A DNA stretch of 22,557 nucleotides from Plantago elongata (GCA_036897095.1 JAYMSP010002770.1:1-22557); one strand, 5' to 3'. Counted from the first letter of the stretch, positions 1-9,345 are shown. Made by a program: numbers and translations. Notes: generated from the sequence alone by a model not told the origin.

Positions 1-213
1 TCAAGTAATTGCAATCAACAGATTTTCACACAATTCAGCACATGCATATAAAAGTCACAACATGGAATTTTACAAATGATTTTCAGACGTGTTAGCTCAA
101 TCAAACATATGTCACGACCACTAGTATACATCCGGTGGCCCACAGAGGTTCATGGTTTCAATTCCTTGATCAGAGGAATCCCGAGTACTTGGTATCAAAG
201 CCACGAGTACCCG

Positions 214-539
214 GCGTCACAGGGACAATATCACGTCACACAGACAGCGTCCCACATACAAACATCCCGTCGTAAAGACGGCGTCACAGGAACAATCTCA
301 CGTCACACGGACGGTACGTCCCACAGACAACATCCCGTCATAAAGACGGTGTCACAGGGACAATCTCACGTCATACAGACGGTACGTCCCACAAACAACA
401 TCCCGTCATAAAGACGGCGTCACAGGGAAAATCTCACGTCATACAGACCGTACGTCCCACAAACAACATCCCATCATAAAGACGGCGTCATAGGGACAAT
501 CTCACGTCATACAGACGGTACGTCCCACAAACAAAATCC
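214..539. repeat. 68-bp tandem repeat array, about 4.8 copies
   Basis: Units begin at 214, 281, 349, 417 and 485, giving periods of 67, 68, 68 and 68. Each starts G(C/T)GTCA(C/T)AGGG and contains CACGTCA(C/T)AC, CGTCCCACA and CATCCCRTC. Short inverted pieces (CCGTC...GACGG) within each unit could form small hairpins. The last copy is incomplete. Copies are highly similar, mostly differing by single substitutions, so the array expanded fairly recently. It lies in the inner part of the probable gypsy LTR. Open frames across it are a by-product of the repeat and are not annotated as genes. Confidence 0.9.
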
Positions 540-655
540 AACACATATGAGAGCTGACATTTATCCATGCTTTTTATAAAAACGTTTCACATGTCACATG
601 CATCACAAATTATCTTTTCGGGATGCGCACATAACTTGATCCCCAGTGAATAAAA

Positions 656-693
656 TAATATTATATCAAGTCCCGTCGCTTGATATAATATTA
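656..693. repeat. Perfect inverted repeat (15-bp arms, 8-bp loop)
   Basis: The arm at 656-670 is the exact reverse complement of 679-693, with loop TCCCGTCG between them. The arms are AT-rich, ending ATATCAAG at the loop. It lies inside the probable LTR, about 120 bp from the end of the 68-bp array. It could be an RNA hairpin in the LTR transcript or a relic of a small insertion; the sequence alone does not decide. Confidence 0.85.
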
Positions 694-1141
694 CACAGTT
701 ATAAAAGTACAATTATAAAATAGTTATTTCACAAAAAAGCAGTAAAGGCAGGTATTATGAAGATTCCCGGTACCTGGTTTAGAGGCTCGCTTATTCTCAA
801 AATCGTCTAATTCGTCGATTAGTTAGTTACCAATAATAACAGCTATCATCAACTCGACCACCACTTCCATTTTGTAATATCCAGTTAGAATCCCCTTCAC
901 AATATGTCATAGCTACGCACTTTCAATTTGTACTCCACCAACCCAAAACAAGTCTAATTACATTAGTCACGGCCAGTCTAACCAAAATCAGACGAATTAC
1001 ACTAACCAAAAGGGAGCACAAAAATAGCTTCACTTTACGTTACACGAATCTAGGCCTATACAGTAAGCCTACAACTATCACGACAGACGAATCTGTGACC
1101 ATATACGCAAGATAAGATATAGCGACACTCGGTTACACATA

Positions 1142-1738
1142 TTCCAGAAATTGTGCAACACAAACACTGACCAAATTCCGCAAGCCATCTTCCTTTAAAT
1201 CTGCATCAACCGGGTACCCAAATCTACGTAGCGTGACACCAAGTAAACTAACATAATCCTTGATCAACAACAAATGATTCGCAGCTTGCACCCTAGAAAA
1301 CTAATCCTCCAAAACCAAACACATCTTACTACAACAGTATCTCATAAGTTCTTCTGATAACTGAAACAAATCACACTTGGCCGAGCTTTCTGCTTCCTTT
1401 ATCTTCGAAGTGGTATTCGATGAACTCAACTTCGTAGAAACACTACTGGAACCAACTCTATCCACCTTCTCTCTGGCATCTCTCCTATTCATCTTCTCCT
1501 TGGCATATCTCCCATTCGTCACCCCTAATACACTCTGATTTATTTCAGTACTACTCCCAAAGCTGGAAGCTTTCACTCCCCAACTCTTCTCAACACCCTT
1601 GCTAATACCTATGCCCTTGGTACTAGCATTCTTCAACTTCAACCGCTGTCTATTCGTCTTGGATATTTGCACACCCGAAAATTCATCATCCGAATCCCAA
1701 TCGTCTTCATCGTCAGGAGCGGTGGAGGTGAGGGTGGA
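1142..1738 (-). pseudogene. Chimeric coding relic with a captured SEC15 (exocyst) fragment
   Basis: A minus-strand frame is open from before 1672 to a TAG at 1301-1303. After that stop the same frame stays open to a TAA near 1140. The codons at 1205-1330 read SKMCLVLED, stop, FSRVQAANHLLLIKDYVSLLG, then VTLRRFGYPVD. From memory, this closely matches the plant exocyst subunit SEC15, where the stop position is glutamine (CAG to TAG). SEC15 takes part in vesicle tethering at the plasma membrane, and this piece covers only about 42 of its roughly 800 residues. Upstream residues are acidic (DDEDDWDSDDEF near 1700), then rich in lysine and serine, with no family I recognise. The arrangement suggests a captured host exon joined to other sequence inside a retrotransposon LTR, in the same direction as the LTR. 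It is not a functional SEC15 gene. Confidence 0.55.
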
Positions 1739-2340
1739 ACTGAGAGGTAGCCGACGGTGGGTGGTCGGTGGTGGGGACAGAGGCGGTCACGGTGGAGGGG
1801 ACAGAGGCGGTCACGGTGGAGGGGAAGAGAGGCGGCGGCGATCGGAGGTGGAGAACCGGAGTACCGCGGCCAGGTAGGCGCTGCGGAGGTGGAGGTGGTA
1901 GCAGACCCGATTGGAGGGGGCGGCAGAGAGAGATATCGGAAAGAAGGAATCAGAGAGGCGGCGTTTCGGGCGGTGAAGTGGTCGATCGTGGTAGCGCGGG
2001 AGGTGGAGGAGGCGCGGTCGAGAGTGGAGACCGGTGATGGATTGGTCGGCGGTGGGTGGTAGAGATCGAGCGGTGGGTGGTGGCTATAGTGAGGTGGATG
2101 GCGGAGGTTGAGGAGAGGAGAAGGCGGTGGTACCGGAGTTGGAAGAAATCGAAGCAGAAGACTAAAGGAGATAAATACGTGCAAAGGAGACAGTCGGTGA
2201 TGACTAAAGGTGGTTGGTCGGTTTGCTTAGCAGGGAAGAATTGCGGCTCGCTTAACGGGGAAGATTCATGGACGGGAAAATGCAAATGGAGAATGGCGGA
2301 CTGAGCTATTGGGGAAGAATGAAGAAGCAATTAAGGGTAA
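1690..2340 (-). other. CT-rich leader-like stretch of the probable LTR (GA-rich on plus)
   Basis: This stretch is strongly strand-biased: the minus strand is rich in CCACC, CTCC and TCC runs. Because stop codons are rare in such sequence, overlapping open frames appear on both strands, and none shows a recognisable domain. A 24-bp unit is tandemly duplicated at 1773-1796 and 1797-1820. The region begins just downstream (on minus) of the TATATA at 2358-2363, as a 5' untranslated leader would. I do not call a gene here. Confidence 0.45.
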
Positions 2341-2674
2341 TGTGGTCAATTTACCACTATATACTCCTGGCTATTTCTGGCTTCCAAACGGCTCGCAAAT
2401 AAAATCCGGAAAAATGGAAAATCGTTTCTCGGACGATATTTAAGTCGAACTAAAGCCATACAAAAATTAAAATAAATATTTTTTTATTAATATAATATCA
2501 ATTATCAATTTAACGCTATTCGTACAGAATTGGCAAACGCGACCAGCCATTACTTCTAAATTCATCTTATTTTTAATTCACCTAAATTTGTTAGCGAACC
2601 AACCGTTTACTAATTCATCACGAACTATCCCGAAAATATTATTAAAATATTCGGTCCGGATCCCTGTCATTACA

Positions 2675-3010
2675 ATACTAATAGAGAAGGTGACTAACAT
2701 ATTGCTCGAACAATTGAAGTGGCTAACATACCACACAAATTAACAATTCTACAACATATATGAACAAAATAGGTGACTAACATATCACCAACACAAGTAA
2801 AGTGGCTAACATACCACACATTAACAATCCTACATTATATACTAACATCAAAGGTGATTAAAATATCACCCGAACAATTAAAGTGGCTAACATACCACAC
2901 ACCTTAACAATCATACAACATATACTAACAAAAAATGCGACTAACATATCACCCGAACAATTAAAGTGGCTAACATACCACACACATTAACAATTCACAA
3001 CATATATACT
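2675..3010. repeat. 83-bp tandem repeats built from short dyads, 4 copies
   Basis: Units begin near 2675, 2758, 2839 and 2922, with a partial start at 3006 (periods 81-84). A typical unit has ATACTAACA, then a dyad like GGTGACTAACATATCACC, then CGAACAATTAAA, then a second dyad GTGGCTAACATACCAC, then TTAACAAT. Both dyads share the core CTAACATA between complementary ends. Repeated short motifs near element ends are where CACTA accessory proteins bind, so these could be binding sites; this is inference. The array lies just downstream of the second coding relic and is cut by the gypsy LTR edge at 2674. Confidence 0.85.
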
Positions 3011-3028
3011 TGATAAATAAAATCTTAT

Positions 3029-3541
3029 CCTGAGCTTGTCAAAGTAGTAGTGTTTGGTCGAGTCAGACAACGTCGACCACTTCTCTCCTCCTTGACCCGC
3101 CCTCTCCCTACGAGTCTTAATGATGTTCGTCAGCTCCTCTGAGGCAGACTTCGGCAAAAAAAAATACAAAATAAATGAAATAATTATAATTATTAAATTA
3201 CAAGAACATGTATACGTAACATAATTTATGTATTTACAAAAGCTTAAATCATTACTTATCCAGTCCATTGATGAACATCACCGGCTTCCCTAGATACTCA
3301 ACATCCTTCACTATCTGAAGGCTGAATGGATAATCATCCTCTGGGAACTCCTCGAAGTCAGGAGATGTAGACACATACTCATGATGTGGCGTGGTCTGGC
3401 TGACATGAGTCCCACCGAAGTCTGGCTGTTGGAACCACCAACATCATCAAGTGGTGTACTACCACCACTCGGTATCTCCCCACCCTTCGGGGTCCCACTA
3501 GATCTAGGTAGGTGATACGTGTACTTCCTGTGGCGCGGCAT
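3029..3541 (-). pseudogene. CACTA second coding region (Transposase_24/TNPA-like), broken
   Basis: A frame starting MPRHRKYTYHLPRSS (3541 leftwards) is rich in G, S and P. Near 3430 it loses frame: the sequence then reads QQPDFGGTHVSQTTPHH...EDDYPFSLQIVKDVEYLGK in another frame, consistent with a single-base loss. It reaches a TAA near 3255 that overlaps a possible GTAATG donor. After a candidate intron rich in A and T, with acceptor near 3149, residues SASEELTNIIKTRRERAG and WSTLSDSTKHYYFDKLR follow (3148-3029). The latter resembles the start of the plant Transposase_24 (PTTA/En/Spm) domain, from memory. The transposase exon before it ends at a good GTATGT donor, so these exons may belong to an alternative product of one transposon transcript. 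The rest of the domain is missing. Confidence 0.5.
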
Positions 3542-3654
3542 CTACATGAGCATAAAAGACAAAAGTATTATTACACATATCAGAAGCATGAATGTTGCAA
3601 CATAAATCAAATTAGAAACAGTAAACAACATATAACACAACATATATTACGAAA

Positions 3655-6600
3655 CTATGATGCACACATACCCTCCTCCTCGTCGATGTTGGTTAAGTCC
3701 ACAAATTCATCATCATTATGTTGTATGTATTCATTAGATACATATACATGATTTCTAGATGTATCATCAGCAGACTCTTTTTGGTACGAGTTGGTAATTG
3801 ATTTGTCTCTATGAATATACTCTACCTTGGAGCGTGCTCGTATATGTATAGCAGACAACCAGTCTGCCTTATCTCGTTTCAGACTTGGATATTCAAAGAA
3901 GATGATCTGGCTTGCTTGATCAGCCAGGATAAATGGTTCTTATTTACTACGATACCTATTCTTATGGTTAATCTCAACCATTTCGTACTCCTTGTGTACC
4001 CTAGTACCAGTTGGACACGGTTCATACCAGTCGACATGGAACAAAAAGGTTTTTTTATAGGCAATCCAGCATATTTTAGTCGAATAATTCTTTTCAGCTT
4101 CCCGTATAAATCAAAGTTATCCCCTGAAGAATTTTGATCAGCCCCCTTCACAGAAACCCCACAATTGCTTGTGGACATGGCCGTGTTGGAATCCATGGTG
4201 TGAAATCTAAGACCGTTGACTATGTACGATGGGAATGTTTGGGCTACTCTCAATGGACCCTCAGCTAGAGACTCTAAGTATAGACATATGACTTTATTCA
4301 CAGGATCACGGACATAGTTCTTGAACCAATCTGGAAATTTCGAAGGCAACTTATCGTCAAGCAAGTTTTCAATTTCATCATCTGCCATAATTGGATTCTT
4401 TGCAAGACAACGGTTTTTGAATACGTTGTTCAGACGTTAACATGCATTCTAAATTAGGAAATGTCTATTATATTGGGAAGTAATATATATATGTATGGCT
4501 ATTAATTATAAACTTACCCAGCAAAAATTGCCATATATTTTGAACTTCAACACAGTTAGAGAGGACATAATAGTGTGTTGCGTTGTACTCCCTCTCATCA
4601 TCCCAACAAATCTGACCTTTTTTCCCCTTAGTTCTCCCTGAATTTCTGAAAAAAAAAGAAATTGCTCGATCATCATCCTCTTGAACTTCGAATGTATCAG
4701 CGTTTCTGCCCGGTCTACTTGTCTTTGTCTACACATCTGCTCCAAAGTAATATGAGCAAAAGGTTGTAGCTTCCTCTCGAACGTAAGCATTGACCATTGA
4801 TCCCTCAGGCTTGTTCTTATTGATGGCATACTTCTTCAGTTTACCCAGGTATCTGGGACGCATAGAAAGTTTAGATTGATAAATATTGTAAGTAATAGTG
4901 AGGTAAAAGATTGTCCTGAAGACGTACCTCTCGAATGGATACATCCATCGATACTGAACCGATCCAGCAAGCCTCGCTTCATGAGGGAGGTGGACTGGCA
5001 AGTGTTCCATAGAATCAAAGAAGCTAGGTGGAAATATTCGCTCGAGCTTGCATGGAATCAACGTATGTTCCTTTCAAGATTTAGTAACAGTTCATCTTCA
5101 ATCACCCTGCTACCCAAATTCTTGAAGAATAAGCTCAACTCCGTAAGAGCACTCTACACAGGTTTGGGCAGCAATTCTCGAAAGGCAACATGGACCAACC
5201 TCTCCATGAACACATGGCAGTCATGACTCTTCACCCAAGCATCTTGGTTTTCTTCAAATCTACACACTCTCCTAAGTTTGATACGTAATTGTCGGGAAAT
5301 TTCAATCCTTTCACCCAATCAAACATTTTATTTCTAGCTTGAGTGTTTATTGAGAAGCATGCATTCGGCCACTATCCCTTCTCATTCTTCCTGGTCAACT
5401 CAGGCCTATTACACCAAGTGTTCAACTCGGTCCTAGATTTAACGTGGTCCTTTGTTTTACCGGGAATGTTGCAAATCCTGTTGAAGCAATTCTTGGATAC
5501 GTTCTTCTCAATATGTATGAAATCTAGCATGTGACATATTACAAGACTACTCCAATAAGGCAAGTCCCAGAAGATACTTCTCTTCTTCCATCCACATTTG
5601 TTTTCAATTCTCTTGTTATGCTTCTCCCGTCCAAGTTCAGTTACCTTCATAAGACCTAGTGCTTCAATCTTTGCTAGTTTGTGCACCAGTAAATGGTTTT
5701 GGGGGGCCTTTATTTACTACTTTGCCTTTCAAGAATTAGGTCATTTTCTTTCTAAACGGATGGTTCATTGGTAGAATCTGTGATGACAGTCAAACCAGCA
5801 TTCCTTCCCTCTCTCCTTCAATCTGAAGGCATTAATGTCCTCCAAACAATGTGAACAAGCCTTACCCGAAGTTTTCCTTCCAGATAACATAGAATACGCG
5901 GAAAAATTAGACTGTCCACAATATTGCTGCTCTCAGAATAAAATTTTATTTTGTTAACATATCATAGGCTAGAATCATTTTCCCACAATTCGATCAGCTC
6001 TTTGATTAGGGGTTGAAAAACACATCAAGCTTTTGTCCTAGATCCTTTGGCCCGGGCACCAAAGCAGTAAGAAACATGAACGATTTCTTCCTACACTCAC
6101 CGGGAGGAAAGTTGTACGGAGTCACCATCACTAGCCAACAAGAGTACTTTCGGTCATTTCCAAACGGATTAAAACCATTTGTACACAGACCCAAGCGTAC
6201 AATTCTAGGCTCAGATGCAAACTCTGAAAATGTCTTATCAAACTCATTCCATGTAGGTCAGCCGGATGGGTGCTCCATTGTACTCGAATCATGCTCCTCC
6301 CTTACTCTCTCCTTGTGCCACCGCATTTTGTCAGCACAAGTGTTTGAAGCGTACAAACTCTTCAAACGAGATGCCAGAGGAAAATACAACATTTTCTTAT
6401 GCGGGAGATTTTTCTTCTGAAATTTCTTTGAGGCGAACTCCTTGTACCGTTTGTAGAGATCCTTCCCACAAAACTTGCATTCCAATAGATTCTCTTCCTC
6501 GCCCCAGTAGATCATGCACATTTCAGGACAACAATCTATGGTATCCATTGGCAATCTCATTCCCCGCATCTTTTTCTTTGCCTGGTAAAAGTTACTGGGA

Positions 6601-7243
6601 ACTAGGTTTGGATTAGGAGTGAGCTCCTTCATTAGTTGACCCACTGATTGAAGTTCGCTTCAGATTGATGACCATCACTCTTACAAGCCATTAGCCAAGC
6701 CAACAGAGAAAACTCTGTGAGCGGGCACCCTAGATAAACTGGCTCAGTTGAGGTATCCAACATGTCAAAGAACATTTGATCCTGAGGATTAGGTGGCTCT
6801 TCCACATCCTCACCGTTAATGGCTCCGTGGTGTCGTCCATAAACTCATGACTTGCAGCATCATGCACAATTTGCTCAACTCATTCACGATCAGAATTAGC
6901 ATCAAATGTGGTACTCTTAGTATTTTTCATCACATTTTCCTTCTTTCTTTTACGCTTCAAGTTTCCATAATCCATAAAAGGTATTGGTGTCTCACCATGA
7001 GAAGTCCATACAAAATACTCAGAACGAAGCCCTTACGTTTCAAATGGTTCATCACCGTTGCAGGAGGGAAATATTACTTATTTCTATATTTGTTTTGGTT
7101 ACAAGGCACAACATCACCCCTTCACTCAAACACTTGGTTTGTGTCATTGCAGAAGCAATGAAAGCTTAAACCCCTTCCACGAAACGTGCCTCAAATCTCC
7201 CATTAACAGTTCGTTGGTACATCCATGAACGATCGGAATTCAT
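3655..7243 (-). pseudogene. TNP2-type CACTA transposase, decayed
   Basis: From the ATG at 7243, MNSDRSWMYQRTVNGRFEARF is a transposase-associated domain, soon broken by a stop and frameshifts. Then, on the same strand: QLMKELTPNPNLVPSNFYQAK and CCPEMCMIYWGEEE...CKFCG (6644-6260), then RLGLCTNGFNPFGN...CWLVMVTPYNFPP...LVPGPKD (6210-6006), which are Transposase_21 (TNP2) signatures. HMLDFIHIEKNVSKN and NIPGKTKDH follow at about 5530-5440. FDSMEHLPVHLPHEARLAGSV and KPEGSMVNAYVREEA (5060-4750) mark DUF4218, and VNGLRFHTMD...NCGVSVKG (4230-4130) marks DUF4216. The open C-terminus (3858-3655) is acidic. In this family the protein cuts and joins the CACTA ends. At least one in-frame TGA (6258-6260) and many later stops and shifts disable this copy. 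It can be followed along its full length, so it decayed by point changes rather than large deletion. Confidence 0.85.
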
Positions 7244-7585
7244 AATCGATGAGTAATAATATTAACCTGCGTCTTCAATTATTAGATTTAGAATATTTAT
7301 TAAGTTTCATCTTCAATTATTATTTAAAGTTTATTCAATACATTTCTCATTACAATTAGCTAAAGTAAATTCATACTCATAAGCTGATGAAACGATGAAT
7401 TACATACATTTACATTACAATAATTCAATATTTTTCAACATTACATGCAATTTACGTTTAATACTACTAATTCATATAATCCTAGCTAGTACATATCCGA
7501 GTCAAATATTCTAAATATTAAACTTCTCCTAATTACTGATTTTGTTCCTAATTCCGTTGTACCGCTCTAATCCACACTAGTTCCA
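7244..7585. other. AT-rich spacer between two transposase-associated domains
   Basis: About 340 bp of AT-rich sequence with no frame of interest. CTTCAATTATTA occurs near 7271 and CTTCAATTATTATTTAAAG near 7310, a short direct repeat. It separates the two copies of the transposase N-terminal domain and may be intron or leader of the CACTA gene. Confidence 0.5.
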
Positions 7586-7927
7586 CTACATTAGATCTAT
7601 CCACAAGACTTCAATAGGATACCCCAACCCCCGCCTCTCCCTCCACTGTAAATACTGTGGAGAATATCTTGGTTCCTCACCAAGATGATCCCATACCTCA
7701 TAATCATCCATGAATCCATTCCATATCAAGTGATCAACTACGTTTGCAGGATTCAAAAACTTTATGTTGATGCATGTTTCCATGTGCAAGGGCACATTAT
7801 CAACCCCTCATTTACACATGTCGGATGTGACATTACAAATTCAACTAAAGCTTCTACTCCTTTCACAAAAATCCATCGAACTCTCCCATTTAATTACTTT
7901 ACGACGGTATTCCCGATCAGTACTCAT
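7586..7927 (-). pseudogene. Second copy of the CACTA transposase-associated domain
   Basis: On the minus strand an ATG at 7927 gives MSTDREYRRKV. After a frame change come FVKGVEALVEFVMSHP, CVNEGLIMCPC and, in a further frame, KFLNPANVVDHLIWNGFMDD then YEVWDHLGEE. This is the zinc-ligand type transposase-associated domain (PF13963-like) that begins TNP2 proteins. It ends at a TAG after GYPIEVLWIDLM near 7586. The domain that begins the main transposase at 7243 is a second, diverged version in the same orientation. The two share the order start Met, DR, then (K/E)GV, then a CPC-type motif. It may be a tandem duplication inside the element, or the remnant of a related element. It has at least one frameshift and cannot encode a full transposase. 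Confidence 0.6.
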
Positions 7928-8616
7928 TTTTAACCTAACACATCTAAATTTATTAGGTCTTACTAAATTTCAACTACATTCCAATTTATTACGCTTAATT
8001 CCCTCTAAAACATTTTATAAATTTTAAAAATAAAACATTTACAAATATAATCATCAAACGGTTCAAAACTACTAATTAAGACGGATAACTTTTAACCGAA
8101 TCAGTTCATTATCTCAAAGTTGACATACCTAGTATACTACCGTAAACATACAATTACTCAACTTAGTCAAAATTTACATAATTTTCAAAATTATAAACAA
8201 AAATAAAGGTCTCATAACACTCAACTAATTCTTAATATAATCCTACTACATATTAATATTTCAAATTAAACTAAGTTAGTTACTATTTCTTCATACATAT
8301 ATCAAATTTACATCCTTACAATACCTAATATGAGCTAAACAAACTACAATATACTTCATATCAACATATCAAGAACTAATCGAATTAAACAAAATTTCTA
8401 AATCTAAAAGCATAAGGGTTTAGCCAAAATACCTTGATTCCTTAGCAGATGAAACTTGAAATTGAAGGAAGATATGCAACCACCAGAGCACGAGGTTCAA
8501 GATTCCACCGTGATTCGCCGGAAAACTTGAGAGGACGAAGAGGGAGGATTTGGGGCGAAAATGACGAGAGGAGGAAGAAAAGGGAAGACATCTTAGCTTC
8601 TCGTTATAATCGTTTT
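7928..8616. other. CACTA 5' noncoding region
   Basis: The stretch is AT-rich to about 8430, then has a more balanced segment (8440-8600) that is purine-rich on plus (GAGGACGAAGAGGGAGGA). In transposase orientation the latter lies just inside the subterminal repeats, where a promoter or 5' untranslated region would be expected. No coding frame is recognised. Confidence 0.45.
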
Positions 8617-8853
8617 TAACGACAGATATATTATCCGTCGTTATATTTATTCTTTTCCTTCCTTTTTTTTTTTCTGGGTCAACAGTGTAATGGCGGATAA
8701 GTCTATCCGTCGCTACATCTAACGACGGATTGACTTATTCGTCGTTAGATTACGACGGATTAACCTTTCCGTCGTAACACTTAACGACGGATGTTATTCG
8801 TCGTTAGGTGGCTAGCGATTTGTCACTAGCCACGACGGATTTCATCCCGTCGT
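8617..8853. repeat. Subterminal array of short palindromes on the motif ACGACGGAT
   Basis: Consecutive inverted repeats occupy 8617-8643, 8692-8713, 8719-8748, 8750-8777, 8782-8806, 8808-8833 and 8832-8853. Six of them pair ACGACGGA (or a one-base variant) with its complement TCCGTCGT across a loop of about 4-9 bases. The one at 8808-8833 has a different stem, GTGGCTAG...CTAGCCAC. They sit within 280 bp of the CACTA terminus. In the CACTA family, subterminal repeats in both orientations bind the accessory transposon protein; that role is inferred here from position and form. Confidence 0.9.
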
Positions 8854-8860
8854 TAATAAC

Positions 8861-8889
8861 CGTCGTAACAACGGTGTATTCTTGTAGTG
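8861..8889 (-). repeat. CACTA terminal inverted repeat (one end)
   Basis: The minus strand from 8889 begins CACTACAAGAATACACCG, a close match to the CACTACAAGAAA-type ends of plant CACTA elements. The adjoining plus-strand flank begins CAA. The partner end is outside the window. Confidence 0.85.
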
Positions 8890-9345
8890 CAACTACTTTT
8901 TATAAATAGAACTTATTTACACCTTCTCTTTTGGGCAATCCTATTCGAGGTGCGTAAACATGTGCTTTCCACGTTCAAGTCGAACCATGAGTCTTTGGCG
9001 AATGCTATTGAGCCTACCCTAATTGTGTCCTAAAGTAGCGAAATTTCTTACCGCATTAAGTGCAGAACCAGAATGTCTAAAAGAGGAATATCACCTACCA
9101 TACTAAGTCAAGGAGGATTTACCTTTTACATCTCATGCTTTACTTAAAGGTAAATAAATCAATCAAGATAAATAAATCAAGACATGCTTGTTTATCTGTG
9201 TAATTATAGTGTACGAGTTCTATGTGGGTGTTCGAATGCCGACACCCAAATTCACAAGAGAGCCGATCTAAATTTAATATAATGGTGTAATTCAGAAGCT
9301 TGTGTATATCTCATCAAGTGGTCTGTTAATATAGTGTTACAACTC
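8890..9345. other. Intergenic spacer, no gene seen
   Basis: Host flank next to the CACTA edge. Frames are short and without recognisable domains. A 20-base patch (TCCTAAAGTAGCGAAATTTC, 9029-9048) is reminiscent of a conserved large-subunit rRNA segment, but the flanks do not support an rRNA copy. A short direct repeat of the type AAATAAATCAA occurs at 9150-9180. Confidence 0.5.

Larger units (their letters stand above)
1..2674 (-). mobile_element. Probable long LTR of a Ty3/gypsy (chromovirus-like) retrotransposon, partial
   Basis: Read on the minus strand from 2674, the sequence starts TGTAATGACAGGGATCCGGA. This has the TG start and the 'TGTAATGAC..' form common at plant gypsy LTR starts. 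A TATATA motif at 2358-2363 (minus), about 310 bp into the LTR, could be the LTR promoter, and it is followed by a CT-rich leader-like stretch. No gag, pol or primer site is seen, so the LTR would be over 2.6 kb with its inner end beyond position 1. LTRs this long are known in Tekay-type chromoviruses. The terminus falls inside an 83-bp tandem array (2675-3010), which fits insertion into an older CACTA element. The identification rests on the terminus and the overall look; the paired LTR and the target duplication cannot be seen. It could instead be another element that ends here. Confidence 0.5.
2675..8889 (-). mobile_element. CACTA (En/Spm-type) DNA transposon, decayed and interrupted
   Basis: The right edge at 8889 reads, on the minus strand, CACTACAAGAATACACCG, a classical CACTA terminal inverted repeat. 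Inside it lies a palindromic subterminal array (8617-8853), followed by a TNP2-type transposase read on minus (7243 to 3655), another coding relic (3029-3541) and an 83-bp repeat array (2675-3010). The base order fits the family: terminus, subterminal repeats, transposase, second gene. The opposite terminus is not in the window; the sequence from 2674 leftwards looks like an inserted gypsy LTR. The bases next to the edge are CAA, a possible 3-bp target duplication whose partner cannot be seen. Many stops and frameshifts in the transposase show that this copy cannot move itself. Confidence 0.85.

Noticed and set aside
190-202. TGGTATCAAAGCC, which resembles a retrotransposon primer binding site on plus
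   Set aside because: No LTR end (CA) precedes it and no gag follows; it sits in a direct repeat (CGAGTAC...) at the edge of the 68-bp array, so it is probably chance.
76-411. 111-codon open frame on plus
   Set aside because: It is a translation of the 68-bp tandem repeat with no recognisable protein features.
1639-2304. Several overlapping open frames on both strands, including a Pro-rich one of about 180 codons
   Set aside because: The sequence is strongly CT/GA-biased, so stops are rare in all frames; no domain is recognisable and the frames overlap each other.
9029-9048. Patch resembling a conserved segment of large-subunit rRNA
   Set aside because: The similarity covers only about 20 bases and the flanks do not continue the rRNA; an organelle-derived fragment cannot be supported.
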